Counted from the stretch's first letter, positions 1 through 8,563 are shown. The stretch is 64,000 bases of DNA from Streptomyces sp. DH5 (GCF_020873915.1 NZ_JAHWGP010000019.1:62001-126000); one strand, 5' to 3'. Notes: generated by a model from the letters alone, not told the origin. A program made the numbers and translations.

Positions 1-745
1 TCTGGGCGTGCGAGAGGGAGTCGTTCATGGTGACGCCGCCGTCCTTGGAGGGGTCCAGGACGGGGCTGTCGGGGAAGTAGTTGCCGATGAAGATGTCGTT
101 GTGGCCGTCACCGTCGAAGTCGGCGACGGCGGCGGTGTTGGAGTTCCACAGCGGACCGGTGTACTTCTTGCCGGGCTTGCCCGGCAGCAGCTCGGTGGGC
201 GTGAAGGAGTCCGCGGTCAGCGGCGCGCCCTTGGCACCCTTGTTGACGAAGATGACGGGGGTGCGCCCCCAGTAGTAGACGAGGACGTCCATCGCGCCGT
301 CCTCGTTGTAGTCGCCGGGCATGCAGCCCATCGGCGCCATGGTCGTGCTGACGCCGAGCGGCGCCGGGTCGAGCGCGAAGGCCGCGTAGGCGTCCTTGCG
401 CGTCGGTGCGGGAGTGACCACCGCCTGGTCGATGCGCGGGTCGTTGACGCACAGGTCGTTCGGCAGCCCGTCGCCGTCGAGGTCGTTGAGGGCGATGCCC
501 GCGCCGACCGAGGAGATCCAGGCGTCGATGTGCTTGTAGGCCTTATTGACCTTCCGGACCTTCTGCGTCTCGAATCCGCCCGGCATGGATATCGACATCT
601 TCTCGAATGCGAATCCTTCTGCCAGCTTGTCGACCTCGGATGCCGACGACTCGGGAAGCCGCACTCCGTAGAAGGTCCCCACCATCAGGGTCAGGGCGAC
701 AATTCCCGGTGAATTCCTGCGTACCCAGTTCTTCGTGACCGTCAC
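1..745 (-). CDS. UnbV/CRTAC1-type FG-GAP repeat protein, C-terminus outside window
   Basis: Only about the first 248 residues are present; the gene runs off the left edge. An N-terminal hydrophobic segment (about residues 8-25) suggests export or membrane anchoring. It is followed by FG-GAP/VCBS-type calcium-binding loops of the form DLDGDGLPND, DYNEDGAMD and DFDGDGHNDI. This architecture fits the CRTAC1/UnbV proteins that accompany enediyne and some polyene polyketide synthases; their exact biochemical role is not settled. The GTG start at 745-743 overlaps the TGA stop of the upstream DUF1702 gene (GTGA), so translation is probably coupled. Start and frame are clear; the specific role is inference from the family and the DUF1702 neighbours. 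Confidence 0.8.
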   Translation of the reverse strand, partial: MTVTKNWVRRNSPGIVALTLMVGTFYGVRLPESSASEVDKLAEGFAFEKMSISMPGGFETQKVRKVNKAYKHIDAWISSVGAGIALNDLDGDGLPNDLCVNDPRIDQAVVTPAPTRKDAYAAFALDPAPLGVSTTMAPMGCMPGDYNEDGAMDVLVYYWGRTPVIFVNKGAKGAPLTADSFTPTELLPGKPGKKYTGPLWNSNTAAVADFDGDGHNDIFIGNYFPDSPVLDPSKDGGVTMNDSLSHAQ

Positions 746-1731
746 TGGTCGGCACCTTTCCGGAGCAGCGAAAGAGAGGCGAGTTCGGCGGCGATGCCGC
801 GCCGCCAGGTCTCGTAGGCCGGAGAGGCGGCCCGCGGGTCGGCCGCGGGGGGCCTCAGGTCCCGGCACACCCGGGCGGCGCGCTCGGCCGTCGTGCCGCA
901 CACGACGCGGGCCGCGAGGTGGGTGTGCTCGATGACGGTGTCCGCCTTGACCCGGGCCTCGACCGCGAACGCGGAGCCCTGCGCGAGCGCCCAGCGGTGC
1001 TCCCCGGCCCCCTCGGCGAAGCCGCGCAGCTCGTCCTCGTCCGCCCCGCCCGCGTAGGTGCAGGCGAGCCCGGCGCCCGCGTAGAGGTCGCCGTGGCGGT
1101 GCTCGGGGTAGGCGCGGATCAGGCCGGCGACGACCTCGGGGTCGGTGCCCCCGACGAACCACAGCGCCCGGCCGATGCCCTGGTCGATGGCGTTCGCCGT
1201 GTAGTGGTTGTGCCCGCCGGCCCAGCGGAAGGGGTGGCGGACCTCGGGTGTGCGGACGTAGGAGCCCGTCTTGAAGTACGCCTGGTGGAAGCCGTACCCG
1301 TCGAGGGCGAGCCAGCGCAGCAGGGGGTCGGTGGCGGTGATGTCGGGCCACAGCGGCTTGGGCAGGCGTGCCATCGCCCAGCCGATGCCGACGTAGATCA
1401 TGTAGTCGTGGTGGCGGCCGCGGCCGGCCAGCAGGCCGGCCAGGCGGCCGCTGTGCCCCGGGAGCGCGTCGTGGACGACGGCGCCCATGCCCGCGCCCTC
1501 GTACGCGAAGCCCCGCACGTCCCGGGGGATCTCCTCCAGCATCTCCTCGGTCTCGCCGGCCGAGGCCGCTTCCATCGCGCAGGCGTAACCCCGGAGGAAA
1601 ATCTCGCCGATTCTCTCCAGCCGTGCCTTGGCCTCCGCGTTCTTCACATGAAATCCGCGCACCTCCATGGTCGTTTCCGAAACGGGAGGTGTGAACAGCT
1701 TGCGCCGTAATGTTCCAAACCCAGTGGCCAC
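742..1731 (-). CDS. DUF1702 family protein (enediyne-associated), copy 1
   Basis: 329-residue cytoplasmic protein of the DUF1702 family, which typically sits in enediyne PKS cassettes next to UnbV-type genes (the UnbL/E3 type, as I recall it). It shares with its upstream neighbour a G-T-L-R-R start, GFAYEGA near residue 75, a GIGWAMARLPKPLW block and QGIGRALWF(V/I)GG, so the two are paralogues from an old duplication. A GTG start at 1731 is chosen because it aligns with the start of the other copy. It overlaps the downstream FG-GAP gene by 4 nt. No catalytic residues can be assigned. The family call is firm and the reaction unknown. Confidence 0.85.
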   Translation of the reverse strand: MATGFGTLRRKLFTPPVSETTMEVRGFHVKNAEAKARLERIGEIFLRGYACAMEAASAGETEEMLEEIPRDVRGFAYEGAGMGAVVHDALPGHSGRLAGLLAGRGRHHDYMIYVGIGWAMARLPKPLWPDITATDPLLRWLALDGYGFHQAYFKTGSYVRTPEVRHPFRWAGGHNHYTANAIDQGIGRALWFVGGTDPEVVAGLIRAYPEHRHGDLYAGAGLACTYAGGADEDELRGFAEGAGEHRWALAQGSAFAVEARVKADTVIEHTHLAARVVCGTTAERAARVCRDLRPPAADPRAASPAYETWRRGIAAELASLSLLRKGADQ

Positions 1732-1812
1732 GGTAATGACCTGCCCCTCTCAGATCTCTGGAATTTCGCCAGCAAATCAAATTGAGCCAGGGGCCGGGAC
1801 GGTGCGTCTACT

Positions 1813-2802
1813 TCATACGTGCTCAACGGCGGGGATCACGGCGAGTCGTTCACGCACCCGGGTGCGCCAGACCTCGTAGGCGGGCACGCCGGCGTCGCGG
1901 ACGACGGCGGGGGCGCAGTCGTCGGCGAGGCGTGCGGCGGCCTCGGCGGACAGCCCGGTGAACGCCCCCACGGCCGCCTCGGTGTGCCCGGGCACGAACC
2001 CCGCGTGGTGGCGTGCCTTGGCGGCGAACACCGATCCCTGCGCCAGGTGACCGTGGCCGGGGCCCGACTCCTCCCGCAGCAGGGCGAGTTCCGCCGGGGT
2101 GCCGCCGCCGGCGAAGGTGGCGGCGAGACCGACACCGCTCCACAGGTCCGCCTGCCGGTCATCGGCGAACGCCCGGACGGCCGCGGCGACGTTCCGGACG
2201 TCGCCGCCGTGGATGAACCACAGGGCGCGGCCGACCCCCTGGTCGAAGGCGCGGTGCCAGTAGGAGGGGTCGCCGTCCCAGTCGTACGGGTCGTCCAGCC
2301 GCTGGCCGGTCACCCAGGTGTCGGTGTCGAAGTAGGCGCGGTCGAAGCCGTAGCCGTCGACGCACAGCCAGCTCATCGCCGGGTAGTACTCGGCCCCGGA
2401 CAGATCGGGGACGATCTTCTTCCAGAGCGGTCGCGGCAGCTTGGCCATGGCGAAGCCGATGCCGATGTAGTTCAGGAAGATGTGCGGCCTGCCGCCTCCG
2501 GTGAGCAGGTCACGGGTGCGGTGGCCGGAGCGGCCCATCGCGTCGCGGACGGCGCAGGCCATGGTGGCGCCCTCGTAGGCGAAACCCCGCTGCTCGGGGT
2601 CGATCAGGGCCAGGCGGCGTTCGGTGGTGGCGAGGTCCCGGTCCTCGATGCCCCATTCGAAGCCGGTGACGACGGCCTGCGGAACGGCTTCCAGCCTCCG
2701 CGTCCGCTCGCCGTCCGGCACCGTGAAGCCCCGGCCGGAGAAGCTCACTTCGCGCAGTGACGGCGCCAGGGCCAGCCTGCGCAGCGTTCCCAGTACGGGC
2801 AT
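1813..2802 (-). CDS. DUF1702 family protein (enediyne-associated), copy 2
   Basis: 329 residues, the same length as the downstream DUF1702 paralogue and colinear with it: GFAYEGATM, a Y-x-G-IGFAMAKLPRPLW block, and QGVGRALWFIHGGD. The ATG at 2802 is preceded at about 9 nt by GGAGG. The gene is 81 bp from the next DUF1702 gene and transcribed in the same direction, so HxlR, DUF1702, DUF1702 and UnbV-like probably form one transcription unit running off the left edge. Paired DUF1702 genes are common in enediyne loci. Function is not established beyond association with polyketide maturation, which is inference. Confidence 0.85.
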   Translation of the reverse strand: MPVLGTLRRLALAPSLREVSFSGRGFTVPDGERTRRLEAVPQAVVTGFEWGIEDRDLATTERRLALIDPEQRGFAYEGATMACAVRDAMGRSGHRTRDLLTGGGRPHIFLNYIGIGFAMAKLPRPLWKKIVPDLSGAEYYPAMSWLCVDGYGFDRAYFDTDTWVTGQRLDDPYDWDGDPSYWHRAFDQGVGRALWFIHGGDVRNVAAAVRAFADDRQADLWSGVGLAATFAGGGTPAELALLREESGPGHGHLAQGSVFAAKARHHAGFVPGHTEAAVGAFTGLSAEAAARLADDCAPAVVRDAGVPAYEVWRTRVRERLAVIPAVEHV

Positions 2803-2903
2803 GGGCGTGCCTCCTCCCTACGGGCCGCTCCGCCGGCGGCCGGTGAGCCATCGTGGGCGGTCCGGCCTGCACGGGGCATCTCCGACCGTGCCCTCCACCG
2901 CGT

Positions 2904-3347
2904 TCAGCGGATGCGGCGCACCTGGACCTCCTCGTCGTGCACGGCGCGGCCGCACTCGGCACAGCGCAGCTCCGCGCGGACCGGGCTCTCGCAGCCGACG
3001 TGGTCCGCGCGGCGGGGCGGTCCGAGTTCGTGCGGCAGGTTGCGGTCGCCCCACTGCATCAGGGCGAGGACGGCGCAGGTGAGGTCCTTGCCCGCCGGGG
3101 TGAGCCGGTACTCGTACCGGACGGGCTTGTCCTGGTAGGGGACGCGCTCCATGACACCGTGCTCGACCAGCCGGGTCAGGCGGTTGGTCAGCACGTTCCT
3201 GGCGATGTCGAGGTTCTCGAGGAAGCCCTCGAAGCGCCTGGTCCCGAGCAGCGCCGTGCGGATGATCAGCAGCGTCCAGCGCTCCCCGATCACCTCGAGC
3301 GTCCGGGCGAGGTTGCAGTCCTGCCCGTCATACGTATGTTTCAGCAT
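2904..3347 (-). CDS. HxlR-family winged-helix regulator with C-terminal CxxC
   Basis: 147 residues. The N-terminal HxlR core includes an early cysteine (DCNLARTLEVIGERWTLLII, residues about 10-29), a recognition region around NVLTNRLTRLVEHGV and a beta-wing with YEYRLTPAGK. The C-terminal tail carries a lone cysteine and then CAEC, a possible small metal or redox site unusual for this short family. HxlR proteins are dimeric repressors or activators often responding to electrophiles or redox change. It is directly upstream of the DUF1702 genes on the same strand (about 100 bp), so it may regulate that cluster; the target is not shown by the sequence. Confidence 0.85.
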   Translation of the reverse strand: MLKHTYDGQDCNLARTLEVIGERWTLLIIRTALLGTRRFEGFLENLDIARNVLTNRLTRLVEHGVMERVPYQDKPVRYEYRLTPAGKDLTCAVLALMQWGDRNLPHELGPPRRADHVGCESPVRAELRCAECGRAVHDEEVQVRRIR

Positions 3348-3402
3348 CTGATCACACCGATAGGGGTGGCTGTCCGGCTCTTCCGGCGGCGGGCCACGGC
3401 GC

Positions 3403-4647
3403 TCACACCGCGGCCAGGAGACGGCGTTCGGGCGCCGGGACCGGCAGACGGCGTTCGGGGGTGGCCGGGATGGCGGCCGGCCGGGTGAGCCGGTCGTAGG
3501 CGTAGGCGGCCGAGACGAGCGTCATGTGGTGGTGCCAGCCCGGATAGGACCGGCCCTCGAAGTCGAGCAGCCCGAAGCCGTCCCTCATCTCGCGCACGGC
3601 GTGTGCCGCCTGCGGCAGCAGCCGCGCGAGCGCGAGCACGGACTCGGTGCGGGCGTGGGTGAGGCTGGTGAGCCAGAGCTGGGCCGGACGGCGTTCGCCG
3701 TCCGGCCGCACGGCCAGCAGCCGGTAGGTGCGGTGGGCGTGGGCGCCCGAGGAGCCCTGGCCCGGCAGCCGCACGAAGCCGGTGACGACCGTCATGGGGC
3801 GGCCGTCGCCGCCGCGGACGGTCACCGTCTCGGTGTGGGCGGCCGGCATGCCGCCGCTCTCCCCCAGGAGACTGCCCGCCGCGAGGACCAGGCCGTGGCC
3901 GTCACCGCCGTGCGCGCGCTGCATCCGCAGATGACGGCCGACCATCACATGCAGGTTGCCGGGCACCGGGACGACGAAGTCGCGCCCCCGCAGGGCGAGT
4001 CCGTGCAGCAGGGTCCGGACGCCGAAGCCGGCGGCCGGGTCCAGGCTGCAGACCACCGGGAGGGGGGCGGTCCCCGCGCCCTCGGCGAGGGCGTCGATCA
4101 GGTCGAGGGCGTGCTGTTCCGCGGTGCGCAGTCCGGCGTCCGCCGGTATCCGGGCCCGCCGGCGGCGCTCGGGGTCCTTGACCCAGGAACCCGGCAGGAG
4201 CAGGCGCCAGTCGACCGGCACGGCCGCACCCGCCGAGGCCAGGAAGGCACCGACGCCGACCTGGCAGGTGACCGACCGCCCGGTGGAGGGGATGAACCGG
4301 CGGTGCACTCCGCAGGAGTGCTCCCCCCGCTTGCGCAGCACGGCCTGGTCGACCACCCAGGCCCGGGGGGTCACCTGCCGCTCCACCCACCTGGCGAGCT
4401 CCGCCCGGACCGGATTCCAGTCCCAGGGGCTGGCGTTGACGAACTGGTGGAGGGACTGGGAGGTGGCGGGCGAGGACGAGATCGTCGCGGCGAGCCGGCG
4501 GACCGACTTCTTGCCCGGCGTGGTGAGCAGCCCCTGCACGTAGGCGTGCGCCCACCGGCGCTGGTCGGCACGCGGCAGGCCCTCGAACATCTGCTCAGTG
4601 AAGACCGGTATCGAGGTGCTCCCGTTCGTCAACGCTCGTCCAGCCAT
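3403..4647 (-). CDS. IS701-family transposase-like protein
   Basis: 414 residues from the ATG at 4647, which has a purine-rich GGGAGGGAA just upstream; the frame stays open to 4788 without a better ribosome site. It has an IS701/DDE_5-type core: VVDQAVLRKRGEHS (first Asp), a CSLDPAAGFG segment that may carry the second Asp but is displaced relative to the usual pattern, and the hallmark DFEGRSYPGWHHHMTLV near the C-terminus (Glu). I found no convincing terminal inverted repeats or target duplication around it. It sits between an HxlR and a TetR gene with a candidate butyrolactone-receptor box 52 bp upstream. It may be an intact insertion sequence or a retained transposase-like gene in the cluster. 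Confidence 0.75.
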   Translation of the reverse strand: MAGRALTNGSTSIPVFTEQMFEGLPRADQRRWAHAYVQGLLTTPGKKSVRRLAATISSSPATSQSLHQFVNASPWDWNPVRAELARWVERQVTPRAWVVDQAVLRKRGEHSCGVHRRFIPSTGRSVTCQVGVGAFLASAGAAVPVDWRLLLPGSWVKDPERRRRARIPADAGLRTAEQHALDLIDALAEGAGTAPLPVVCSLDPAAGFGVRTLLHGLALRGRDFVVPVPGNLHVMVGRHLRMQRAHGGDGHGLVLAAGSLLGESGGMPAAHTETVTVRGGDGRPMTVVTGFVRLPGQGSSGAHAHRTYRLLAVRPDGERRPAQLWLTSLTHARTESVLALARLLPQAAHAVREMRDGFGLLDFEGRSYPGWHHHMTLVSAAYAYDRLTRPAAIPATPERRLPVPAPERRLLAAV

Positions 4648-4698
4648 GGCAAGTTCCCTCCCCTGGGATCGGTCCGCGGCTGCCGACCGCGCTAAAAT

Positions 4699-4719
4699 AA
4701 TAGCGAACAACCTCTTTTT
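4699..4719 (-). promoter_or_regulatory. Candidate gamma-butyrolactone-receptor box, copy 1
   Basis: Read on the minus strand this 21-mer begins AAAAAGAGG and contains GTTCG followed by a T-rich half. It matches the 21-mer at 7526-7546 at 14 of 21 positions, in the same orientation relative to the purine-rich arm. It lies between the IS701-like gene and a divergent receptor-like TetR gene. The layout resembles AREs bound by ScbR/ArpA-type receptors. Inferred from similarity and position only. Confidence 0.4.
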
Positions 4720-4925
4720 TTCTCGACTCCGGGGAGTTGCCGTATGCACTTCGCCAAGTTGACCGGCCCGCCGCGCTGTGACCGGCACGTTCGCCCCCCG
4801 GGCTCGCCCGTCGCCGCACGCCGAGGGCCCGCACGGGGGCCAGCCGTACGGGGGAGGCCGGCACGGACCGGGCCGCCGGACCGCTGCCCGCGGCCCGTGT
4901 CCGGGAGCAGGATCAGGGAGGCGGC

Positions 4926-5603
4926 ATGGTGAAGCAGGAGAGGGCCGTGCGGACCCGCGCGGCCGTGGTCGCGGCGGCTTCCGCGGAGTTCGCCCGCGCC
5001 GGGTACGACGGCACGTCGCTGTCCCGGATCAGCCGGCTGGCCGGCATGTCGGTCGGGGCGCTGACCTTCCACTTCCGGACCAAGCGGGAACTGGCCGACG
5101 CGGTCCAGGAGGAGGGACGTTCCGTGACGCTGGCCGCGCTGGACGTGCTGAGCCCCCGGGGCCGCCCGGCGCTGCTCCAGGTGGTCGAACTGACCCTGGA
5201 ACTGGCCCGGTTGATGGAAGAGGAGTCCGCGGTCCGGGCCGCGATCCGGCTGGGCAGGGAGCGCCCCGGTACGGTCTCCTGGTCGCGCGCCTGGCTTCCG
5301 GCGGTGCACGGACTCCTCGACGAGGCCTACGCGGCCGGGCAGTTGCGGGAGAGCGCGCGGACCGCCGACGTGGTGACCCTGGTGGAGCACCTGACCGACA
5401 GCGCCGAGGTGTACCTGCGCGGCAGGGGCGCGGACGAGTCGGAGCTGGGGAACGCCGTCGCGCGGCTGCGGCTCATCTGGAAGCTCGTCCTCACCGGGGT
5501 GTCGGCCGGCGGCGTCTGCCCGGGGCAGCCCGCACCGCTCGTCCTGGAATCCGACGCCCCGTCACCGGCGTTACGTCCCGCCGCCCCCGAACCCACCGCC
5601 TGA
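4926..5603 (+). CDS. TetR-family regulator, gamma-butyrolactone-receptor type
   Basis: 225 residues. The N-terminal TetR helix-turn-helix (residues about 8-52, VRTRAAVVAAASAEFARAGY then SLSRISRLAGMSVGALTFHF) is of the ScbR/ArpA kind, starting with KQERAVRTR exactly as in the second TetR of this locus. The ligand domain follows, with a Pro/Ala-rich tail. The ATG at 4926 has GGGAGG 5 nt upstream. A TTA codon near the C-terminus (5571-5573) makes the gene a possible bldA target. It is separated by about 1.3 kb and a convergent SDR gene from the afsA-adjacent TetR. It is probably a receptor or pseudo-receptor; which one cannot be told from sequence. Confidence 0.85.
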   Translation: MVKQERAVRTRAAVVAAASAEFARAGYDGTSLSRISRLAGMSVGALTFHFRTKRELADAVQEEGRSVTLAALDVLSPRGRPALLQVVELTLELARLMEEESAVRAAIRLGRERPGTVSWSRAWLPAVHGLLDEAYAAGQLRESARTADVVTLVEHLTDSAEVYLRGRGADESELGNAVARLRLIWKLVLTGVSAGGVCPGQPAPLVLESDAPSPALRPAAPEPTA

Positions 5604-5912
5604 CACCACGGGAACCCCCACGGCCCGCCGGAGCCGCCGACGCCGGCCCGCCCCCTCGCCCGGGCCCGGACGGCGTACGGGCAATCGCGGCTCCCGGATG
5701 CCGGAGGACGAGGGCGCGACCGGCTGCGACGACATCCCCGGGACCCCGCCGGCCACACGGGCGGCAACGGCCTGCCGCGGTTCCTCGCGCGCGTGACGTA
5801 CGCACGGCCGCCGCTGGGAGAAGCGCCCGCCACCGCGCGCACGGCCGCCGCCGGAGAGCTGCCCGGCCCCGCAACGTACGGCCGCCCACCCGGAGGGCAC
5901 CCGCCCCCCGCC
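5604..5912. other. Intergenic, no gene seen
   Basis: About 310 bp between the converging TetR and SDR-like genes. GC-rich with no convincing start/ribosome-site pair, and I see no clear terminator hairpin. A short repeated motif (CGTACG followed by CGGCCGCC-like sequence) occurs near 5795 and 5875, without obvious meaning. Confidence 0.5.
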
Positions 5913-6875
5913 TCAGCCGCCCACCACCGACCGGTACCAGGGAGCGGCGTCGTCCACCCATGCCAGCGGCGACGGCTCCACGGCGCATCCGGCGACCTGC
6001 CAGACCTCGTCACTGCGGTACCAGTGATCGGTGGCGACCAGGGCGAACTGCCGCTCGCTCACGGGGATCCGCGCCGCTCTCAGCGCTTCCAGGCACTCCG
6101 TCCAGGGCAGGTCCGCCGTCACGGACGGCAGTACGTCGCGCCGCGCCAGCGCGCACAGCAGATCGCCCACCCGCACCGGCCGGGGGTGACTCGCGTGGTG
6201 GACGGCGCGGCCCCCGCCCGCCCCGGGGGCGAGCCCGAGCCGGACGACGAGCCGCGCCAGGTCGTGCACGGCCACGACGGACACCCGGCCCCGACCGCCC
6301 TCCCACCGCGCCGGAACGGCACGCAGGCACTGGGCCAGCAGCGGCACGACCCAGCGGTCCCCCCGTCCGAGCACCAGCCCCGGACGCAGCACCGTCGCGC
6401 CCGCGGCCAGGGCGAAGCCCTCCCCGGCGAGCCGGGTGCGGCTGGCCGGGGAGACGGGTGCGGGGGCTACCTCGTCCACCCCGATCCCCCGGTGCGGGCC
6501 GGGGCCGTACACCGCCGCCGTCGAGAGGTGGACGACGCGGCGCACGCCGGCCCGGGCCGCCTCCCGCATCAACGCGGCCGTCCCGTCGACGTTGACGGCG
6601 GCGCATGCGGACTCGTCCGGGCTGATGACGGCGGCCATGTGGAGGAGCACATCGGCGTCCTCGCACACGCCGCGCAGGGTCCGCGGCCGTGCCAGGTCCG
6701 CCGGGACCCACTCGTCGTCCGGCCCGGTGCCCTCCGGCCGGCGCCTGCCGACCACCCGGACGACGAGGCGCTCCCCCTCGCCCGGGTCCACCGGACTTTG
6801 CCGGGCGGCCAGTGCGCGCAGCACCGCCGAACCGATGAATCCGGTGGCACCGGTCAGCACCACGCGTGGTCTCAC
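5913..6875 (-). CDS. Extended SDR / NAD-dependent epimerase-like protein with altered active site
   Basis: 320 residues. An N-terminal Rossmann motif TGATGFIGSAVL (residues about 8-19) and the downstream STAAVYGPG place it in the extended short-chain dehydrogenase/epimerase family. The usual YxxxK is not present where expected: the segment before LAGE reads SPASRTR, so Tyr appears replaced and Lys is Arg. GTG start at 6875-6873 overlaps the TGA of the upstream TetR (GTGA). Reductases next to afsA-like genes often act on the 6-keto or 6-hydroxy group of the butyrolactone, so a modifying role is plausible. The missing catalytic pair makes activity uncertain. Confidence 0.8.
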   Translation of the reverse strand: MRPRVVLTGATGFIGSAVLRALAARQSPVDPGEGERLVVRVVGRRRPEGTGPDDEWVPADLARPRTLRGVCEDADVLLHMAAVISPDESACAAVNVDGTAALMREAARAGVRRVVHLSTAAVYGPGPHRGIGVDEVAPAPVSPASRTRLAGEGFALAAGATVLRPGLVLGRGDRWVVPLLAQCLRAVPARWEGGRGRVSVVAVHDLARLVVRLGLAPGAGGGRAVHHASHPRPVRVGDLLCALARRDVLPSVTADLPWTECLEALRAARIPVSERQFALVATDHWYRSDEVWQVAGCAVEPSPLAWVDDAAPWYRSVVGG

Positions 6876-7498
6876 GCGGCCATCCGCTGGGCGTCCGCCG
6901 GGAACGAGAGCCTGGCCCTGGTCTGCGGGGTGGCGACGGCGGGCAGCAGGTAACGCCACATCGAGACGATCCGCTCCGGCAGGTCGGCACGCCCGCTGGA
7001 GATGTTGGAGAACACCTGGATGCCGCTGTAGGCGCCCACGAGGACGTTGGCGAACTCGGCCTCGTCCACGTCGGCCTGCAGTTCTCCCAGCTCGCTCGCC
7101 TCGTTCAGCAGGGCGCGGAACTCGGTCACCCACTCCTGGTACGCCGTGTCGTCGTGCCCTCCGAACTCGCCCTGCTCCACGGCGAGTCGCACGCTGGCCC
7201 GGAACAGCACGTTGTTCTGGAGCTCGCGGGCGAGGAAGAAGGTGAGGTCGACCAGCTTCTGCAGGCCGTTCGTGCCCCCGGAGAAGTTCACGAACTCCTG
7301 CTGGTGGGCCAGTACGGCCTGGGCCAGGCTTCTCTTGGACTTGAAGTGGAAGTACATCCCGCCCTGGGTGACCTGAGCGCGGTCCATGATCTTGCTGATG
7401 CTGGCTCCGCTGTAACCGCACTCGTCGAAGATCTCCGCGGCCGCGTACAGGATCAATTCCCGGGTCCTCACTGCCCGTTCCTGCTTCGGCTCAGCCAT
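6872..7498 (-). CDS. TetR-family gamma-butyrolactone receptor homologue (ScbR/ArpA type)
   Basis: 208 residues. HTH in residues about 10-55 (KQERAVRTRELILYAAAEIF, then ASISKIMDRAQVTQGGMYFH), followed by a ligand-binding domain with a tryptophan (VSMW) near the end, as in ArpA/ScbR receptors. It is divergent from afsA, the classical scbA/scbR arrangement, and the 108-bp gap holds a candidate operator at 7526-7546. ATG at 7498 preceded by GAGG. The SDR-like gene follows with a GTGA overlap. It is the best candidate in the window for the true butyrolactone receptor controlling afsA. Confidence 0.88.
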   Translation of the reverse strand: MAEPKQERAVRTRELILYAAAEIFDECGYSGASISKIMDRAQVTQGGMYFHFKSKRSLAQAVLAHQQEFVNFSGGTNGLQKLVDLTFFLARELQNNVLFRASVRLAVEQGEFGGHDDTAYQEWVTEFRALLNEASELGELQADVDEAEFANVLVGAYSGIQVFSNISSGRADLPERIVSMWRYLLPAVATPQTRARLSFPADAQRMAA

Positions 7499-7525
7499 CT
7501 CTGTGCCTCGATCACTCTCGACAAA

Positions 7526-7546
7526 AAAAACGAACGCCCCTATTTT
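7526..7546 (-). promoter_or_regulatory. Candidate gamma-butyrolactone-receptor box, copy 2
   Basis: On the minus strand this reads AAAATAGGGGCG then TTCG and a run of T, an arrangement like known AREs with an A-rich left arm and a GTTCGTTTT-like right arm. It sits between the divergent TetR and afsA genes, where autoregulatory elements are expected, and resembles the site at 4699-4719. Not experimentally supported. Confidence 0.5.
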
Positions 7547-7606
7547 ACAGGTCAACGCTCCGGGCCGGTAGGCAGGGAGCGTCCACTCACGCTGGGGGGA
7601 TAAGTC

Positions 7607-8554
7607 ATGCTCGTCACCGCGGAGAACCCTGCTGCTGCAAGACCGCTCCTGACCACCACCGTCGCCAAGGAGTACGTGCACCGGGCGGCCCTGGCGGAGG
7701 TCTTCCTCACCGGGTGGGCGAAGACAGGACCGGCTTCGTTCCGGGTAAGCGCCCAGTGGCCGCGCAGCCACAGCTTCTACGAGTGCGAGAACGGTCTCTA
7801 CGACCCGCTGCTGCTCTGCGAGACCGTGCGCCAGACGTTCCCGCTGCTGACGCACGTCGCCTACGACGTCCCCCTGGGGCACCAACTGAGCTGGTCCCGC
7901 TTCCAGTACGCGGTCAATCCCGAAGCGATGCGGCTCGAGCGGAACCCGGCCGAGCTCGAACTGCACGTGACGTGCTCGGACGTCCGCGTCATCCGGTCGC
8001 TGCCCGCTTCGATGTCCATGCACATCGAAGCGGTGCGCGACGGCACCACCCTCGCCGTGGCGCACACGCGCTTCGGCTGCCACACCCCCGCCGTCTACCG
8101 CCGGCTGCGGGCCGGGCGGGCCGGTGAGGGCGCCTTCGTGAACGCGCCGCTGCCCTCCCCGCCGGTCGAGCGGACCGCGGTGAACCGGCACCGGCTGCGG
8201 GACATCGTCCTGGCCCCGGCGTCACGGCACGGACGCTGGCAGCTGCGCGTCGACACCACGCACCCGGTGCTCTTCGATCACGCCGTCGACCACGTGCCCG
8301 GAATGCTGCTGCTGGAGTCGGTACGCCAGGCGGCGCACGCCCTGCAGCCCTTCTCCCCCGGCATGATGCCGGCGTCGATGGACGCGACGTTCCGCAAGTA
8401 CGTCGAGTTCGACGAGCCCTGCTGGATCGAGGCCGACCCGGTCACGGAGACCGTACAGACCGGCGGTGGACGCCAGACCGTACGCGTCACCGCGATGCAG
8501 GGAGACGGACTGGCCTTCTCCGCGACGACCGAGATGGTCGACACCGTGCCGTAG
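7607..8554 (+). CDS. afsA: A-factor/gamma-butyrolactone biosynthesis protein AfsA homologue
   Basis: 315 residues with two AfsA repeats (hot-dog-like): the first around KEYVHRAALAEVFLTGW (residues 22-38), the second around HPVLFDHAVDHVPGMLLLES (residues about 220-239). This family joins a beta-ketoacyl-ACP chain to dihydroxyacetone phosphate, the first committed step of gamma-butyrolactone signal synthesis. Full length for the family. ATG at 7607 with a GGGGGGA ribosome site. It is divergent from the receptor-like TetR gene with a shared operator, so the pair likely forms the autoregulatory switch of the neighbouring cluster. A strong terminator follows at 8564-8587. Confidence 0.92.
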   Translation: MLVTAENPAAARPLLTTTVAKEYVHRAALAEVFLTGWAKTGPASFRVSAQWPRSHSFYECENGLYDPLLLCETVRQTFPLLTHVAYDVPLGHQLSWSRFQYAVNPEAMRLERNPAELELHVTCSDVRVIRSLPASMSMHIEAVRDGTTLAVAHTRFGCHTPAVYRRLRAGRAGEGAFVNAPLPSPPVERTAVNRHRLRDIVLAPASRHGRWQLRVDTTHPVLFDHAVDHVPGMLLLESVRQAAHALQPFSPGMMPASMDATFRKYVEFDEPCWIEADPVTETVQTGGGRQTVRVTAMQGDGLAFSATTEMVDTVP

Positions 8555-8563
8555 GAAACGGCG

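Noticed and set aside
4778-6595. Long Arg/Pro-rich open frame on the plus strand
   Set aside because: It crosses the TetR gene and the antisense of the SDR gene, has the composition of a GC-rich shadow frame and no ribosome site.
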